Shown: in pieces, positions 18,446-27,155 of the stretch
Layout of the letters: each line of letters opens with the position of its first letter
How positions within the stretch are numbered: position 1 is the first letter of the stretch
Assembly (NCBI RefSeq): GCF_000761215.1
Contig: NZ_CP009438.1
Span: 5,287,501-5,351,500, forward strand
From: Streptomyces glaucescens
Lineage (GTDB): Bacteria; Actinomycetota; Actinomycetes; Streptomycetales; Streptomycetaceae
Direction: 5' to 3'
Length of the DNA: 64,000 nt
Position numbers and translations under genes: made by a program
Notes under the pieces: model-generated
What the model was told of the DNA's origin: nothing
Database searches by the model: none
What the model saw: only the letters and a program-made list of their open reading frames with translations

Positions 18446-21421
18446 CTACTTCAGGTACGGGCCGTCGGCGCCGACCTTGCCGGGTCCGTTCAGCACGTAC
18501 ACCCGGAGGTTGCCCTTGCCGGGCGCGGCGACGGCGAGGGTGCCGTTCGTGACGGTACGGCGGTCACCGGTGACGGCGTCCACGTACGTGCCGTCGGGGA
18601 TGCCCGTGTACGTGGCGCCCCCGGAGACGGTCACGAGTGCGAAGCTGTCCGTGCCGCCCCCGGTGTAGCGGCGCTTGAAGGCCATGCCGCCGCTGATGCC
18701 CTCGGTGGAGTACTGGCCCATCTGCAGGGCCGGGACCGCCCGCCGGATCTGGTTCAGCCGCTGGACGTGCTTGACCAGGGGTTTCTGCAGGGTCTGGGCG
18801 ACCGGGCCGGAGGCCGAGGAGACCTGGGAGAAGTCCGGCGCGGTGACCGGGCCGGCCAGGTGGTCGCCGTAGTAGGCGCGGCCGGTGGCCGCCAGCGGAC
18901 AGGACGGGCCGCAGTCGGTCTTCTTCCCGGCCTGGAACTCGATCTCCGATCCGTAGTACAGGGCCGGGATGCCGCGGAAGGTCCACATCAGCGACATGTT
19001 CTCGGCCCAGGCGTCGGTGCCGCCCGCGTAGCGCTCGCTGCTCTTGTTCGGCCCGTAGTCGTGGCTGTCGACGTAGACGACGTTGTAGGTGGCGTCGTTG
19101 ACGCTGTCGTCGGAGTCCTTGCCGTTCGAGAAGGCGTTCTGGGCGTCCCCGAAGTTCATGTGCATCCGCATGTCGATGATGTGCATGCCGGAGAACCGCG
19201 AGTGGTCCGGAGCGTGGTAGCCGTTCCCGGCGAGGAACGCGTTGGTGCTGGTGGGCTGGTTCCCGGTGCCCTGCTGCTGCTCGTACTCGTACATCTCCAG
19301 GGCGGCCTCGGTGTCGTCCGCGGAGTACTCCTTGCGCTCCTTCCACGTGTAGAACTGCGCCGAGTGGTTGACCGAGCCGCGGTTCCACTTGTCGTTGACG
19401 AAGGCGGCGACCTCCCCGAACACGAAGAAGTTCCTCGCGGCCTCGGCGCCGTGCCGCTGGGTGACGCGCTCGGTGATCGCGGGCAGGAAGCGGCGGTTCC
19501 AGGTGGTCCGCGGGATGTGCACGGCGGTGTCCACGCGGAAGCCGTCGACTCCCATGTCGATGTACTTGTTGTAGGCGCCGATCAGGTAGTTCTGCACGGC
19601 GGCGCTCTCCGTGTCGAAGTCCGCCAGGTCCTCGTGCAGCCAGCAGGACCGGGAGTCCTCGCCCTCCCAGTTGCCGATCCAGCACTGGTGGTAGTACGCC
19701 TTCGGGAACATGCCGGAGGTCGGGCTCGGCCACTGGCAGTTGTGGATCCGGTAGCCCTCGGGGGAGGTCCGGCCGGTGGGCGTGCCCCAGTTGACGCAGG
19801 TGTTGCCGGTCGGCTCGGCGGTCGACCACAGGTCGCCGTTGTAGTACGACTTGCCGCTCTTGGGGTCCACCGTCAGCCCGTCGTACTCGAAACCGGGCTG
19901 CTTCTCGTCGTAGTACCAGCTCCACTGGCTGTCGCGCACCCCGTACACGGTCGGCGTGAACAGGCCCTTCGCTCCCCAGCGCGAGGAGTGGTTGTAGACC
20001 ACGTCCTGGTAGATCTTCATGCCCTTGGCGTGCGCGGCGTCGATCAGGTCCTGGTAGGAGGCGCCCGCCGACTCCAGGCGCGGGTCCACCCTGTAGAAGT
20101 CCCAGCCGTGGTAGCCGTGGTAGTCGTAGTCCGAGCGGTTCAGGACCACCGGGGTGATCCACACGGCGGAGAAGCCGAGGCCCTTGATGTAGTCCAGCTT
20201 GTCGATCAGACCGCGGAAGTCCCCGCGGAACATCGGGTCGGAGCCGGCCGCGTTGCCGGACTTCACGTGCTGGCTGCCGCCCCGGTTGTTGGAGCCGTCG
20301 CCGTCGTTGAACCGGGCGGTGAGGACGAAGTAGACGGGGTCCTTGCGCGGGTCGGTGCCGAGCGGCTTGCCGGGTGCGGGGCCCGCGGGCTGCTCGCCGG
20401 TGGTGGCCGTGACGGCGGCCGAGGCGGGGGAGACGTTCCCGGCGGCGTCGACCGCCCGCACGGTGTACGTGTAGGCGGTCCGCTCCGCCAGGCCGGTGTC
20501 GGTGAACACCGTCGAGCCGACGTCGGTGACGACCGCGCCGCCGCTGCCGCCCGTCCGCGTCACCTGGTACTTCACCACGCCCGTGTCGTCGGTGGCGGGC
20601 TGCCAGGTGAGGACGACGGAGACCCCGGTGGCCCGCGCCGCCGCCCCGGCCGGGGCCGTGGGCGCCCGCGTGTCGGGTTCGGTGGCCGCGCAGGGGTCCT
20701 TCGCGTCCCTGGTGACGACCTTGTCCAGCACGGTGCTGGTGCCGGCCGGGAGGGCGTAGTCGGTGCCGTTGTTGTTGTCCCAGACGCCGTTGCCGTTGTT
20801 GAACGCGGCCTTCAGGGAGGTGGCCGTGCCCAGGTCGACGGTCTGTTTCCACCAGCCCGGGCACGCGGCCCGCATGCCGATGCCGGGGACGGCCGTCCAG
20901 GAGCCGCCGGCGGGCTGGTAGTGCAGGTTGGCGGTGGACCAGCCGAGGGACCGGGTCGAGTAGTACACCGTCGCCTTGCCGCCCTCGACCGGCCCGGAGC
21001 CCGCGCAGGGGTCGGAGTGGGCGACCACGCCGTCCTTGACGGTGATCGCCCCGGTGCCCAGCCGGTAGTCGGCGCCGCCGTTGTTGTCCCAGGTGCCCGC
21101 GCCGTCGTTGAAGGCGGCCCGCAGTCCGGCGGCGGACCCGAGGTCCACCGTCTTCTTGACCCAGTCCGTGCAGGCCGCCTCCATGGCCGTGCCCGGCACG
21201 GCGGTCCAGGAGCCGCCGTCGGGGGCGTAGTGGAGCCGGTAGGCCGGCCAGTTCCTCGTCTTCGTGTAGTAGAAGACCGTCGCCGTGTTCGCGCTCTGCG
21301 CGACGGGCTCGGTCCGTGGGCCGTCCGGTTCCGGCACGGCGTGCAGGAGGCTCAGCAGTGAGCCGGTGACGAGTGCGGCCGTCAGCGGCCGTCTCCCTCG
21401 CCAGGCGGTGCGGCGTTCCAT
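18446..21421 (-). CDS. Secreted multidomain GH13 alpha-amylase with two starch-binding modules and FnIII
   Basis: The product is 991 aa. Seen: a signal peptide (RRPLTAALVTGSLLSLLHAV), then two tandem CBM25-like repeats at about 45-130 and 150-235 (both with SWTAVPG, then WKQTVDLG/WVKKTVDLG, AFN-G-G-WDNN). A fibronectin III module (about 265-345) is followed by the GH13 domain with IYQDVVYNHSS, DGFRVDTAVHIP (nucleophile), FFVFGEVAAF (acid) and YVDSHDYG in region IV, where the common NHD is SHD. A C-terminal beta-sandwich ends the protein. It hydrolyses extracellular starch. The ATG start has GAGGGAG upstream. Whether it acts as an alpha-amylase, maltogenic enzyme or pullulanase is not decided by sequence alone. 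Confidence 0.9.
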   Translation of the reverse strand: MERRTAWRGRRPLTAALVTGSLLSLLHAVPEPDGPRTEPVAQSANTATVFYYTKTRNWPAYRLHYAPDGGSWTAVPGTAMEAACTDWVKKTVDLGSAAGLRAAFNDGAGTWDNNGGADYRLGTGAITVKDGVVAHSDPCAGSGPVEGGKATVYYSTRSLGWSTANLHYQPAGGSWTAVPGIGMRAACPGWWKQTVDLGTATSLKAAFNNGNGVWDNNNGTDYALPAGTSTVLDKVVTRDAKDPCAATEPDTRAPTAPAGAAARATGVSVVLTWQPATDDTGVVKYQVTRTGGSGGAVVTDVGSTVFTDTGLAERTAYTYTVRAVDAAGNVSPASAAVTATTGEQPAGPAPGKPLGTDPRKDPVYFVLTARFNDGDGSNNRGGSQHVKSGNAAGSDPMFRGDFRGLIDKLDYIKGLGFSAVWITPVVLNRSDYDYHGYHGWDFYRVDPRLESAGASYQDLIDAAHAKGMKIYQDVVYNHSSRWGAKGLFTPTVYGVRDSQWSWYYDEKQPGFEYDGLTVDPKSGKSYYNGDLWSTAEPTGNTCVNWGTPTGRTSPEGYRIHNCQWPSPTSGMFPKAYYHQCWIGNWEGEDSRSCWLHEDLADFDTESAAVQNYLIGAYNKYIDMGVDGFRVDTAVHIPRTTWNRRFLPAITERVTQRHGAEAARNFFVFGEVAAFVNDKWNRGSVNHSAQFYTWKERKEYSADDTEAALEMYEYEQQQGTGNQPTSTNAFLAGNGYHAPDHSRFSGMHIIDMRMHMNFGDAQNAFSNGKDSDDSVNDATYNVVYVDSHDYGPNKSSERYAGGTDAWAENMSLMWTFRGIPALYYGSEIEFQAGKKTDCGPSCPLAATGRAYYGDHLAGPVTAPDFSQVSSASGPVAQTLQKPLVKHVQRLNQIRRAVPALQMGQYSTEGISGGMAFKRRYTGGGTDSFALVTVSGGATYTGIPDGTYVDAVTGDRRTVTNGTLAVAAPGKGNLRVYVLNGPGKVGADGPYLK

Positions 21422-21484
21422 GACACTCCCTCGTCGGCGGGCCCCGGGGCCGGACGGGTGCGCGCCGCCGCCCGCCGCACGAGC

Positions 21485-21515
21485 CTTCGGAAAGTTGCAG
21501 AAAGAGCTTTCGACG
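21485..21515 (-). promoter_or_regulatory. Candidate MalR/Reg1-type operator upstream of the amylase gene
   Basis: Read toward the amylase: CGAAAGCTCTTTCTGCAACTT followed by TCCGAAG, about 65-95 bp before the start. Streptomyces amylase promoters carry CTTTCTGCAA / CTTGCAGCAA-like repeats bound by the LacI-family regulator MalR (Reg1). The resemblance is from memory and no binding data are available here. Confidence 0.45.
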
Positions 21516-21621
21516 GCTGGAAGGTACCGGCGGGTGTCAGGCGCGTAAAGAGGTCGTGCATCGAACGACCGTGCGGTGCGCCGGACTTGGGCGGCTTGAG
21601 CGCAAACGTGAGTGCAAGGAC

Positions 21622-21655
21622 GGCGGCCCGCACCGCGTGACGCGGTACGGGCCGC
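21622..21655 (-). terminator. Terminator of the ABC exporter operon
   Basis: GGCGGCCCG / CGGGCCGCC enclose a second stem CCGCG-TGA-CGCGG, giving a nearly continuous hairpin 19 bp past the stop of the second exporter gene. Confidence 0.75.
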
Positions 21656-21673
21656 CGAACGGGCGCCGCCGGG

Positions 21674-23536
21674 CTACGCCAGACTGTCCCGCCAGGCCCG
21701 GTGCAGATCCGCGAAACGGCCCGTCCCGGCGATCAGCTCGGCCGGACGGCCGTCCTCCACGATCCGGCCGCGCTCCATCACCAGCACCCGGTCCGCGATC
21801 TCCACGGTGGACAGCCGGTGCGCGATCACCACCGCCGTACGGCCCTTCAGCACGGTCGCCATCGCGCGCTGCACCGCCCGCTCCCCGGGGACGTCCAGCG
21901 AACTCGTCGCCTCGTCGAGGATCAGCACCCCCGGGTCGGCGAGCAACGCCCTCGCGAACGCCACGAGTTGCCGCTGGCCCGCGGAGATGCGGCCGCCGCG
22001 CTTGCGCACGTCGGTGTCGTAGCCGTCGGGCAGCGCGCTGATGAAGTCGTGCGCGCCGATCGCCTTCGCCGCTTGCTCGATCTCCTCGCGGGTCGCGTCC
22101 GGGCGGCCGATCGCGATGTTCTCGGCGACCGTGCCGGAGAACAGGAACGCCTCCTGCGTCACCATGACCACCCCGCGCCGCAGCTCCGCCGTGGCGAGGT
22201 CACGCAGGTCGACCCCGTCGAGCAGCACCCGGCCCTCGGTCGGGTCGTAGAACCGGGCCAGCAGCTTGGCCAGCGTGGACTTGCCGGCGCCGGTCGAGCC
22301 GACCACCGCCACGGTCTGCCCGGCCGGCAGGGTGAGGTCGAAGCGGGGCAGCACCTCGCCGCCCGTGCGGTAGGCGAACCGCACGCCGTCGAAGAAGACC
22401 TCGCGGCCCGGCAACTCCGCCGCCGCGAGCGGCGGCAGCGCCACGGGGGCGGCGGGCTCGGGGACCGAGGGCCGCTGGGCCAGCAGCCCGGCGATCTTCT
22501 CCAGTGAGGCCGCCGCGGACTGGTAGGAGTTGAGGAACATGCCGAACCGGTCGATCGGGTCGTACATCCGCCGCAGATACAGCACCGCCGCGGCCAGCAC
22601 CCCCAGTGCCAGTGTGCCGTCGGCCACCCGCCAGGCGCCCCACAGCACGATCAGCGCGACCGCGGTGTTGCCGACGATCCGCGAGCCCACCACGTAGCGG
22701 GCCATCTCCAGCAGCGCGTCGCCGTTGGTGCGCTCGTGCCGCCGGTTCAGCACCCCGAACTCGGCGTCGTTGGCGGCCTCCCGGCGGAAGGCGCGCACCG
22801 GCCGGATCCCGTTCATCGTCTCCACGAACTTCACGATCACCGCGGCGATCGCGCTGGACCGCTGGAGGTACACCCGCTGGACCCGGCGCCGGTACATCCG
22901 CACCAGCCACCACAGCGGCACGAACGACGCCACCGCCAGCGCCCCGAGCCCCAGATCCAGCCAGAGCAGCAGCACCGCCGTGTACACACAGGACAGGATC
23001 ACCATCACCAGCTCCTGGAGGCCGTCCTCCAGCAGCTCGCGCAGGGACTCGACATCGCTGGTGGAGCGGGAGATCAGCCGCCCCGAGGTGTACCGCTCGT
23101 GGAAGTCGATGCTCAGCGCCTGGGCGTGCCGGAAGATGCGGCCGCGCAGGTCCAGCAGCACGTCCTGGCTGACCCGCGCGGCACCCCGCACGAACCCGTA
23201 CTGCAGCGCCCCGGCCGCCAGCGCGCACAGCAGATAGCCGGCGCCCACCGCGATCAGCGGCCCGCGGTCGTCCGCCCGCAGCGCGGGCACCGCGCGGTCG
23301 ATGGCGTACGCCACCAGCAGCGGGCCCGCCTGCACCGCCGCCTGCTGGAGCAGCAGCAGCACGGCGGTCAGCGCGACCCGCGCCCGCAGCGGGGCGAGCA
23401 GCGAACGCAGCAGGGCGACGGTGGCGCCGGGCGGGGTGGGCAGCACGTCCCGGTCGAACGGGTCGCCGGCGGGGGAGCGTTGCTCCTCCGGTTCCTGCGG
23501 CCCGCCCCCGGCCGGTGTCGTGGTGGTGGCGGTCAT
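21674..23536 (-). CDS. ABC exporter half-transporter (permease-ATPase fusion), second subunit
   Basis: The product is 620 aa. Seen: a six-helix type I exporter membrane domain (residues about 45-330), then an ATPase with Walker A GSTGAGKSTLAK, Q-loop VTQEAFLFSGTVAENI, a signature written RISAGQRQLVAFARALL, Walker B GVLILDEATSSLD with a catalytic Glu, and H-loop VIAHRLSTV. The ATG at 23536 overlaps the upstream gene's stop (ATGA) and is preceded by GAGGAGGAC. The pair probably forms a heterodimeric exporter; substrate unknown. Multidrug or peptide export are the usual roles. Confidence 0.9.
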   Translation of the reverse strand: MTATTTTPAGGGPQEPEEQRSPAGDPFDRDVLPTPPGATVALLRSLLAPLRARVALTAVLLLLQQAAVQAGPLLVAYAIDRAVPALRADDRGPLIAVGAGYLLCALAAGALQYGFVRGAARVSQDVLLDLRGRIFRHAQALSIDFHERYTSGRLISRSTSDVESLRELLEDGLQELVMVILSCVYTAVLLLWLDLGLGALAVASFVPLWWLVRMYRRRVQRVYLQRSSAIAAVIVKFVETMNGIRPVRAFRREAANDAEFGVLNRRHERTNGDALLEMARYVVGSRIVGNTAVALIVLWGAWRVADGTLALGVLAAAVLYLRRMYDPIDRFGMFLNSYQSAAASLEKIAGLLAQRPSVPEPAAPVALPPLAAAELPGREVFFDGVRFAYRTGGEVLPRFDLTLPAGQTVAVVGSTGAGKSTLAKLLARFYDPTEGRVLLDGVDLRDLATAELRRGVVMVTQEAFLFSGTVAENIAIGRPDATREEIEQAAKAIGAHDFISALPDGYDTDVRKRGGRISAGQRQLVAFARALLADPGVLILDEATSSLDVPGERAVQRAMATVLKGRTAVVIAHRLSTVEIADRVLVMERGRIVEDGRPAELIAGTGRFADLHRAWRDSLA

Positions 23537-25386
23537 CGGCCGTCCTCCTCCTCGCCCGACATGAGGTGGGCGTACTCGGCGTGGGAGCGCAGCAGTTCGT
23601 GATGGGTGCCGACGGCGGTGACGCGGCCGCCGGAGAGCAGGGCGACCCGGTCGGCGAGCAGCACCGTGGACGGACGGTGGGCCACGATCAGCGCCGTGGT
23701 GTCCGCGAGCACCCGGCGCAGCGCGGCCTCCACCGCCGCCTCCGTGTGCACGTCCAGCGCGGACAGCGGGTCGTCCAGGACCAGGAAGTCCGGCCGTCCC
23801 ACGACCGCCCGGGCCAGGGCCAGCCGCTGCCGCTGGCCACCGGACAGGCTCAGGCCCTGCTCGCCGACCTGGGTGTCGACCCCCTGCGGCAGCGCGTGCA
23901 CGAAGTCCGCCTGCGCGACCGCCAGGGCGCGCTCCACCTCCATGGGTGCCGCGTCGCCGTCCGCGCCCATCCGGACGTTCTCGCCGACGGAGGCCGAGAA
24001 CAGGGTGGGCTCCTCGAAGGCGACAGCGACCCGGGTGCGCAGCTCCTCCCGGGACATCGCCCGGATGTCGGTCCCGTCCAGGGTGATCCGGCCCTCCGTC
24101 ACCTCGTACAACCGGGGCACCAGCGCGGTCAGCGTGGTCTTGCCGCTGCCGGTGGCACCGACGAGCGCCATCGACTCGCCGGGCCGCACGTGCAGGTCGA
24201 CCCGGTCGAGCACCGGCGGGGAGCCGGGCGGGGCGTCGGGGTAGCGGAAGGTGACGCCGTGGAACCGCAGCCCCCGGTCGCCGTCGTGGCCGCGGTCGCG
24301 GTCGCCGTCCGCCGGTTCCGTGGTGGCGGACGACTCCGGCTCGGCGTCCATCACCTCGAAGTAGCGCTCCGTGGCCGTCGCCGCCTCCTGGCTCAGGGCG
24401 AGCAGGAAGCCGATCGAGTCCACCGGCCAGCGCAGCGCGAGCGCCGTGGACAGGAACGCGACCAGGGTGCCCGCGGACAGGTCCCCGTCGGCGACGCGCA
24501 CCGCGCCCAGCACCAGCGCCGCCCCGATCGCCACTTCGGGCAGCGCCATCATCGCGGCCCAGATGGTCGCCAGCAGCCGGGCCTTGTGCAGCTCCGTCCC
24601 GCGCAGGGTCCGCGACAGCTCCCGGAAGGCGCGCGCCTGGCTGCGGTGGCGGCCGAACCCCTTGACGATCCGGATGCCGAGCACGCTCTCCTCGACGACC
24701 GTCGTGAGATCGCCGGCCTGGTCCTGCGCCCGCCGCGCGGCCAGCGCGTACCGCTTCTCGAAGACGACGCAGACCAGCAGCACCGGCACGGCCGGGCCCA
24801 GGATCACCAGTCCCAGCGCCCAGTCCTGGACCAGCATGATGATCACGCCGACGAGGATCGTCACCCCGTTCACCAGCAGGAACGTCAGCGGGAAGGCGAG
24901 GAACATCCGCAGCAGCGCCAGGTCGCCGGTGCCCCGGGACAGCAGCTGTCCCGAGGCCCAGCGGTCGTGGAACGCCACCGGCAGCCGCTGGAGGTGCCGG
25001 TACAGGTCCGCCCGCATGCCCGCTTCGACGCCCGCCAGCGGCCGGGCCACCAGCCACCGCCGCAGCCCGAACAGCAGCGCCTCGGCGAGCCCGAGCAGCA
25101 GCAGGTACAGGGCGCCCAGCCCCACTCCGGCCGGGTCGCGCTCGGCGACCGGGCCGTCCACCATCCACTTCAGCACCAGCGGGATGACCAGGCCCACGCA
25201 GGAGGCGACGATCGCGACGACCGCGGCGGTGAGCAGCCGTGCCCGCACGGGCCGCACGTACGGCCACAGGCGGAGCAGGCTGCGCACGGCGGACCGGCGG
25301 GCGGGGGGACCGGCGGACGGGCCGTCGGGGGGATCGGCGGGCTGGTCCGGGCGGTCCGCTGCGGTGGGGGTAGGTGTCGTCGCCAT
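23533..25386 (-). CDS. ABC exporter half-transporter (permease-ATPase fusion), first subunit
   Basis: The product is 617 aa. Seen: a Pro-rich cytosolic start, six membrane segments (about 55-310), Walker A GATGSGKTTLTA, EEPTLFSASVGENV, signature LSLSGGQRQRLALARA, Walker B DFLVLDDPLSALD and IVAHRPSTV. The residue after Walker B is Asp instead of the catalytic Glu found in the partner. That is a common sign of a degenerate ATP site in heterodimeric exporters such as TM287/288 or BmrCD. An in-frame GTG at 25410 is an alternative start; the ATG at 25386 has only AGG directly before it. Confidence 0.9.
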   Translation of the reverse strand: MATTPTPTAADRPDQPADPPDGPSAGPPARRSAVRSLLRLWPYVRPVRARLLTAAVVAIVASCVGLVIPLVLKWMVDGPVAERDPAGVGLGALYLLLLGLAEALLFGLRRWLVARPLAGVEAGMRADLYRHLQRLPVAFHDRWASGQLLSRGTGDLALLRMFLAFPLTFLLVNGVTILVGVIIMLVQDWALGLVILGPAVPVLLVCVVFEKRYALAARRAQDQAGDLTTVVEESVLGIRIVKGFGRHRSQARAFRELSRTLRGTELHKARLLATIWAAMMALPEVAIGAALVLGAVRVADGDLSAGTLVAFLSTALALRWPVDSIGFLLALSQEAATATERYFEVMDAEPESSATTEPADGDRDRGHDGDRGLRFHGVTFRYPDAPPGSPPVLDRVDLHVRPGESMALVGATGSGKTTLTALVPRLYEVTEGRITLDGTDIRAMSREELRTRVAVAFEEPTLFSASVGENVRMGADGDAAPMEVERALAVAQADFVHALPQGVDTQVGEQGLSLSGGQRQRLALARAVVGRPDFLVLDDPLSALDVHTEAAVEAALRRVLADTTALIVAHRPSTVLLADRVALLSGGRVTAVGTHHELLRSHAEYAHLMSGEEEDGR

Positions 25387-25478
25387 CCTGTCGAGATTAC
25401 GGACGGCCACCGACGACGCCCACCGAGTTTCCCGTCGGCGGGGAGCGCGGCCGCGCGCACGGAGCCGGACGCGTCCGG

Positions 25479-25544
25479 GCCGCGGCCGGGGCGCGGTCAG
25501 GCTGCGGCCGGGGCGCGGTCAGGCTGCGGCCGGGGCGCGGTCAG
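25479..25544. repeat. Three tandem copies of a 22-bp unit at the sulfatase stop codon
   Basis: GCTGCGGCCGGGGCGCGGTCAG is repeated at 25501-25522 and 25523-25544, and at 25479-25500 with one mismatch. The last copy contains the sulfatase stop codon (25541-25543). It looks like a short slipped-strand minisatellite in the gap behind the ABC genes. Confidence 0.8.
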
Positions 25545-26953
25545 GCGCCCGGGTAGGGCAGCAGCCCCTCCGCGACCGCCTCCCACGCCTCCCTCAGCTC
25601 GGCCAGCAGCTCCGGCCGGGCGGCGGCCAGGTCGGCCTGCTCGCGCGCGTCCTTCGCGAGGTCGAAGAGGTGGTCGCGGCCCGCGGCGTCCCGGTAGTAC
25701 TTGAAGTCGCCGCGCCGCAGCGCCCGGTTGCCCCGCACCCGCCAGAACAGGTCGCGTTCGGGCAGGTCCTCGCCGCGCAGCAGATAGCCGGCCAGGCTGT
25801 GGCCGTCGAGCGGGTGAGCCGGGTCGGGGCGGGCGCCGCCCAGCTCCAGCAGGGTCGCCGTCCAGTCGGGGGTGTAGACGGGCTCGTGGCTGACCTGGCG
25901 GGCGTCGATCCGGGCGGGCCAGCGCAGGATGGTCGGCACCCGGATGCCGCCCTCCAGCAGCTGCGACTTCTCCCCGCTCAGCGGCCACTGGTAGGAGAAC
26001 CGCTCGCCGCCGTTGTCGCTGGCGAACACGACGACCGTGTCCCGCTCCCGGCCGGACCGGCGCAGCGCCGCGAGCACCTCGCCGACGGCCGCGTCCAGGC
26101 TCTCCACCATCTCCCGGTACTTCTCCACCGAGCCGCCGTCCTGGTGCAGCAGCGCCGGCAGCACCGGGCCGCCGCCCCGGATCCGGGCCGCGATCTCGGC
26201 GCCCGTCTCCTCGTCGTCCTCCGTCAGCCACGGCCAGTGCGGGGTGGTGAAGTTGAGGTTGAGCAGCCAGGGCCGGTCGTGGTCCCGGCGGACGTACTCG
26301 ACGGCCCGCTCGGTCAGCACGGTCGTGTAGTAGCGCAGGTCCCGGTAGGCCGTGTCCCCCTCGTAGAGGTCGTACTCGCCGAGCTGGCCCAGCTTCGAGA
26401 AGTACTCCAGGGCGCCGCCGAAGTTGCCGAAGAACTCGTCCCAGCCGGACCGGGTGGGGCTGTAGTCGGGGAGGAAACCGCAGTGCCACTTGCCGATCAG
26501 GGCGGTGCGGTAGCCGGCCTTCCCGAGCAGGGACGCCAGGGTGGGGTGGCGGGGGTCGAGGCCCTGGGTGCGGTTGCCGATGGGCTCGGCGAGCCCGCCC
26601 GGGGTACGGCCGGGGAAGCGCCCGGTGTAGAGGCTGAACCGGGTCGGGGAGCAGGTCGCCGAGCCCGCGTACCCGTTGGTGAACCGCACCCCCTGGGCGG
26701 CGAGCCGGTCCAGGTTCGGGGTGCGGATGTGCGGGGCGCCGTACACCGACAGGTCGGCCCAGCCGAGGTCGTCGGCGAGGATGAACAGGATGTTCGGTCT
26801 GCGGTGGCCCCGGTCGGCGGGCCGGGCGCGGAAGGGGCGTTCGGCGGCGGCCCGCTCCCCCTCGGCGGCCTCGGCGGTGGCCGTGCCCGCGAGCGCGGTC
26901 GCGGCACCGCCTCCGACGAGTCCACCGAAGGCACGACGGGATATTTCGGGCAT
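25541..26953 (-). CDS. Exported sulfatase (type I, formylglycine-dependent)
   Basis: The product is 470 aa. Seen: a twin-arginine-type leader (ISRRAFGGLVGGGAATALAG), metal-binding LFILADDLGWADLS, the active-site signature CSPTRFSLYTGR whose Cys would be converted to formylglycine, KWHCGF, FTTPHWPW and VVFASDNGG. It hydrolyses sulfate esters outside the cell after modification by a formylglycine-generating enzyme encoded elsewhere. The ATG at 26953 has AGAGGA seven bases upstream; the open frame extends 39 bp further without a site. The substrate could be an aryl sulfate or a sulfated polysaccharide. Confidence 0.88.
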   Translation of the reverse strand: MPEISRRAFGGLVGGGAATALAGTATAEAAEGERAAAERPFRARPADRGHRRPNILFILADDLGWADLSVYGAPHIRTPNLDRLAAQGVRFTNGYAGSATCSPTRFSLYTGRFPGRTPGGLAEPIGNRTQGLDPRHPTLASLLGKAGYRTALIGKWHCGFLPDYSPTRSGWDEFFGNFGGALEYFSKLGQLGEYDLYEGDTAYRDLRYYTTVLTERAVEYVRRDHDRPWLLNLNFTTPHWPWLTEDDEETGAEIAARIRGGGPVLPALLHQDGGSVEKYREMVESLDAAVGEVLAALRRSGRERDTVVVFASDNGGERFSYQWPLSGEKSQLLEGGIRVPTILRWPARIDARQVSHEPVYTPDWTATLLELGGARPDPAHPLDGHSLAGYLLRGEDLPERDLFWRVRGNRALRRGDFKYYRDAAGRDHLFDLAKDAREQADLAAARPELLAELREAWEAVAEGLLPYPGA

Positions 26954-27155
26954 GACGGAATCCTCTGGGCAGACGTGTCCCCGACGGGGCACGCGGGGGA
27001 AGAAGGGCTGGACCCGGGCGGGTGGCGGCTCAGCGACAGAGCGCGGGGGACGGCCTCATGACCTCGGACGATGCCAGCGGAAGCGGCCCGGGGGCAACGA
27101 TCCGGCCCGGGAGTTCACGGACCGGCAACACGTTCACACGTCCGCAACACGCCCG

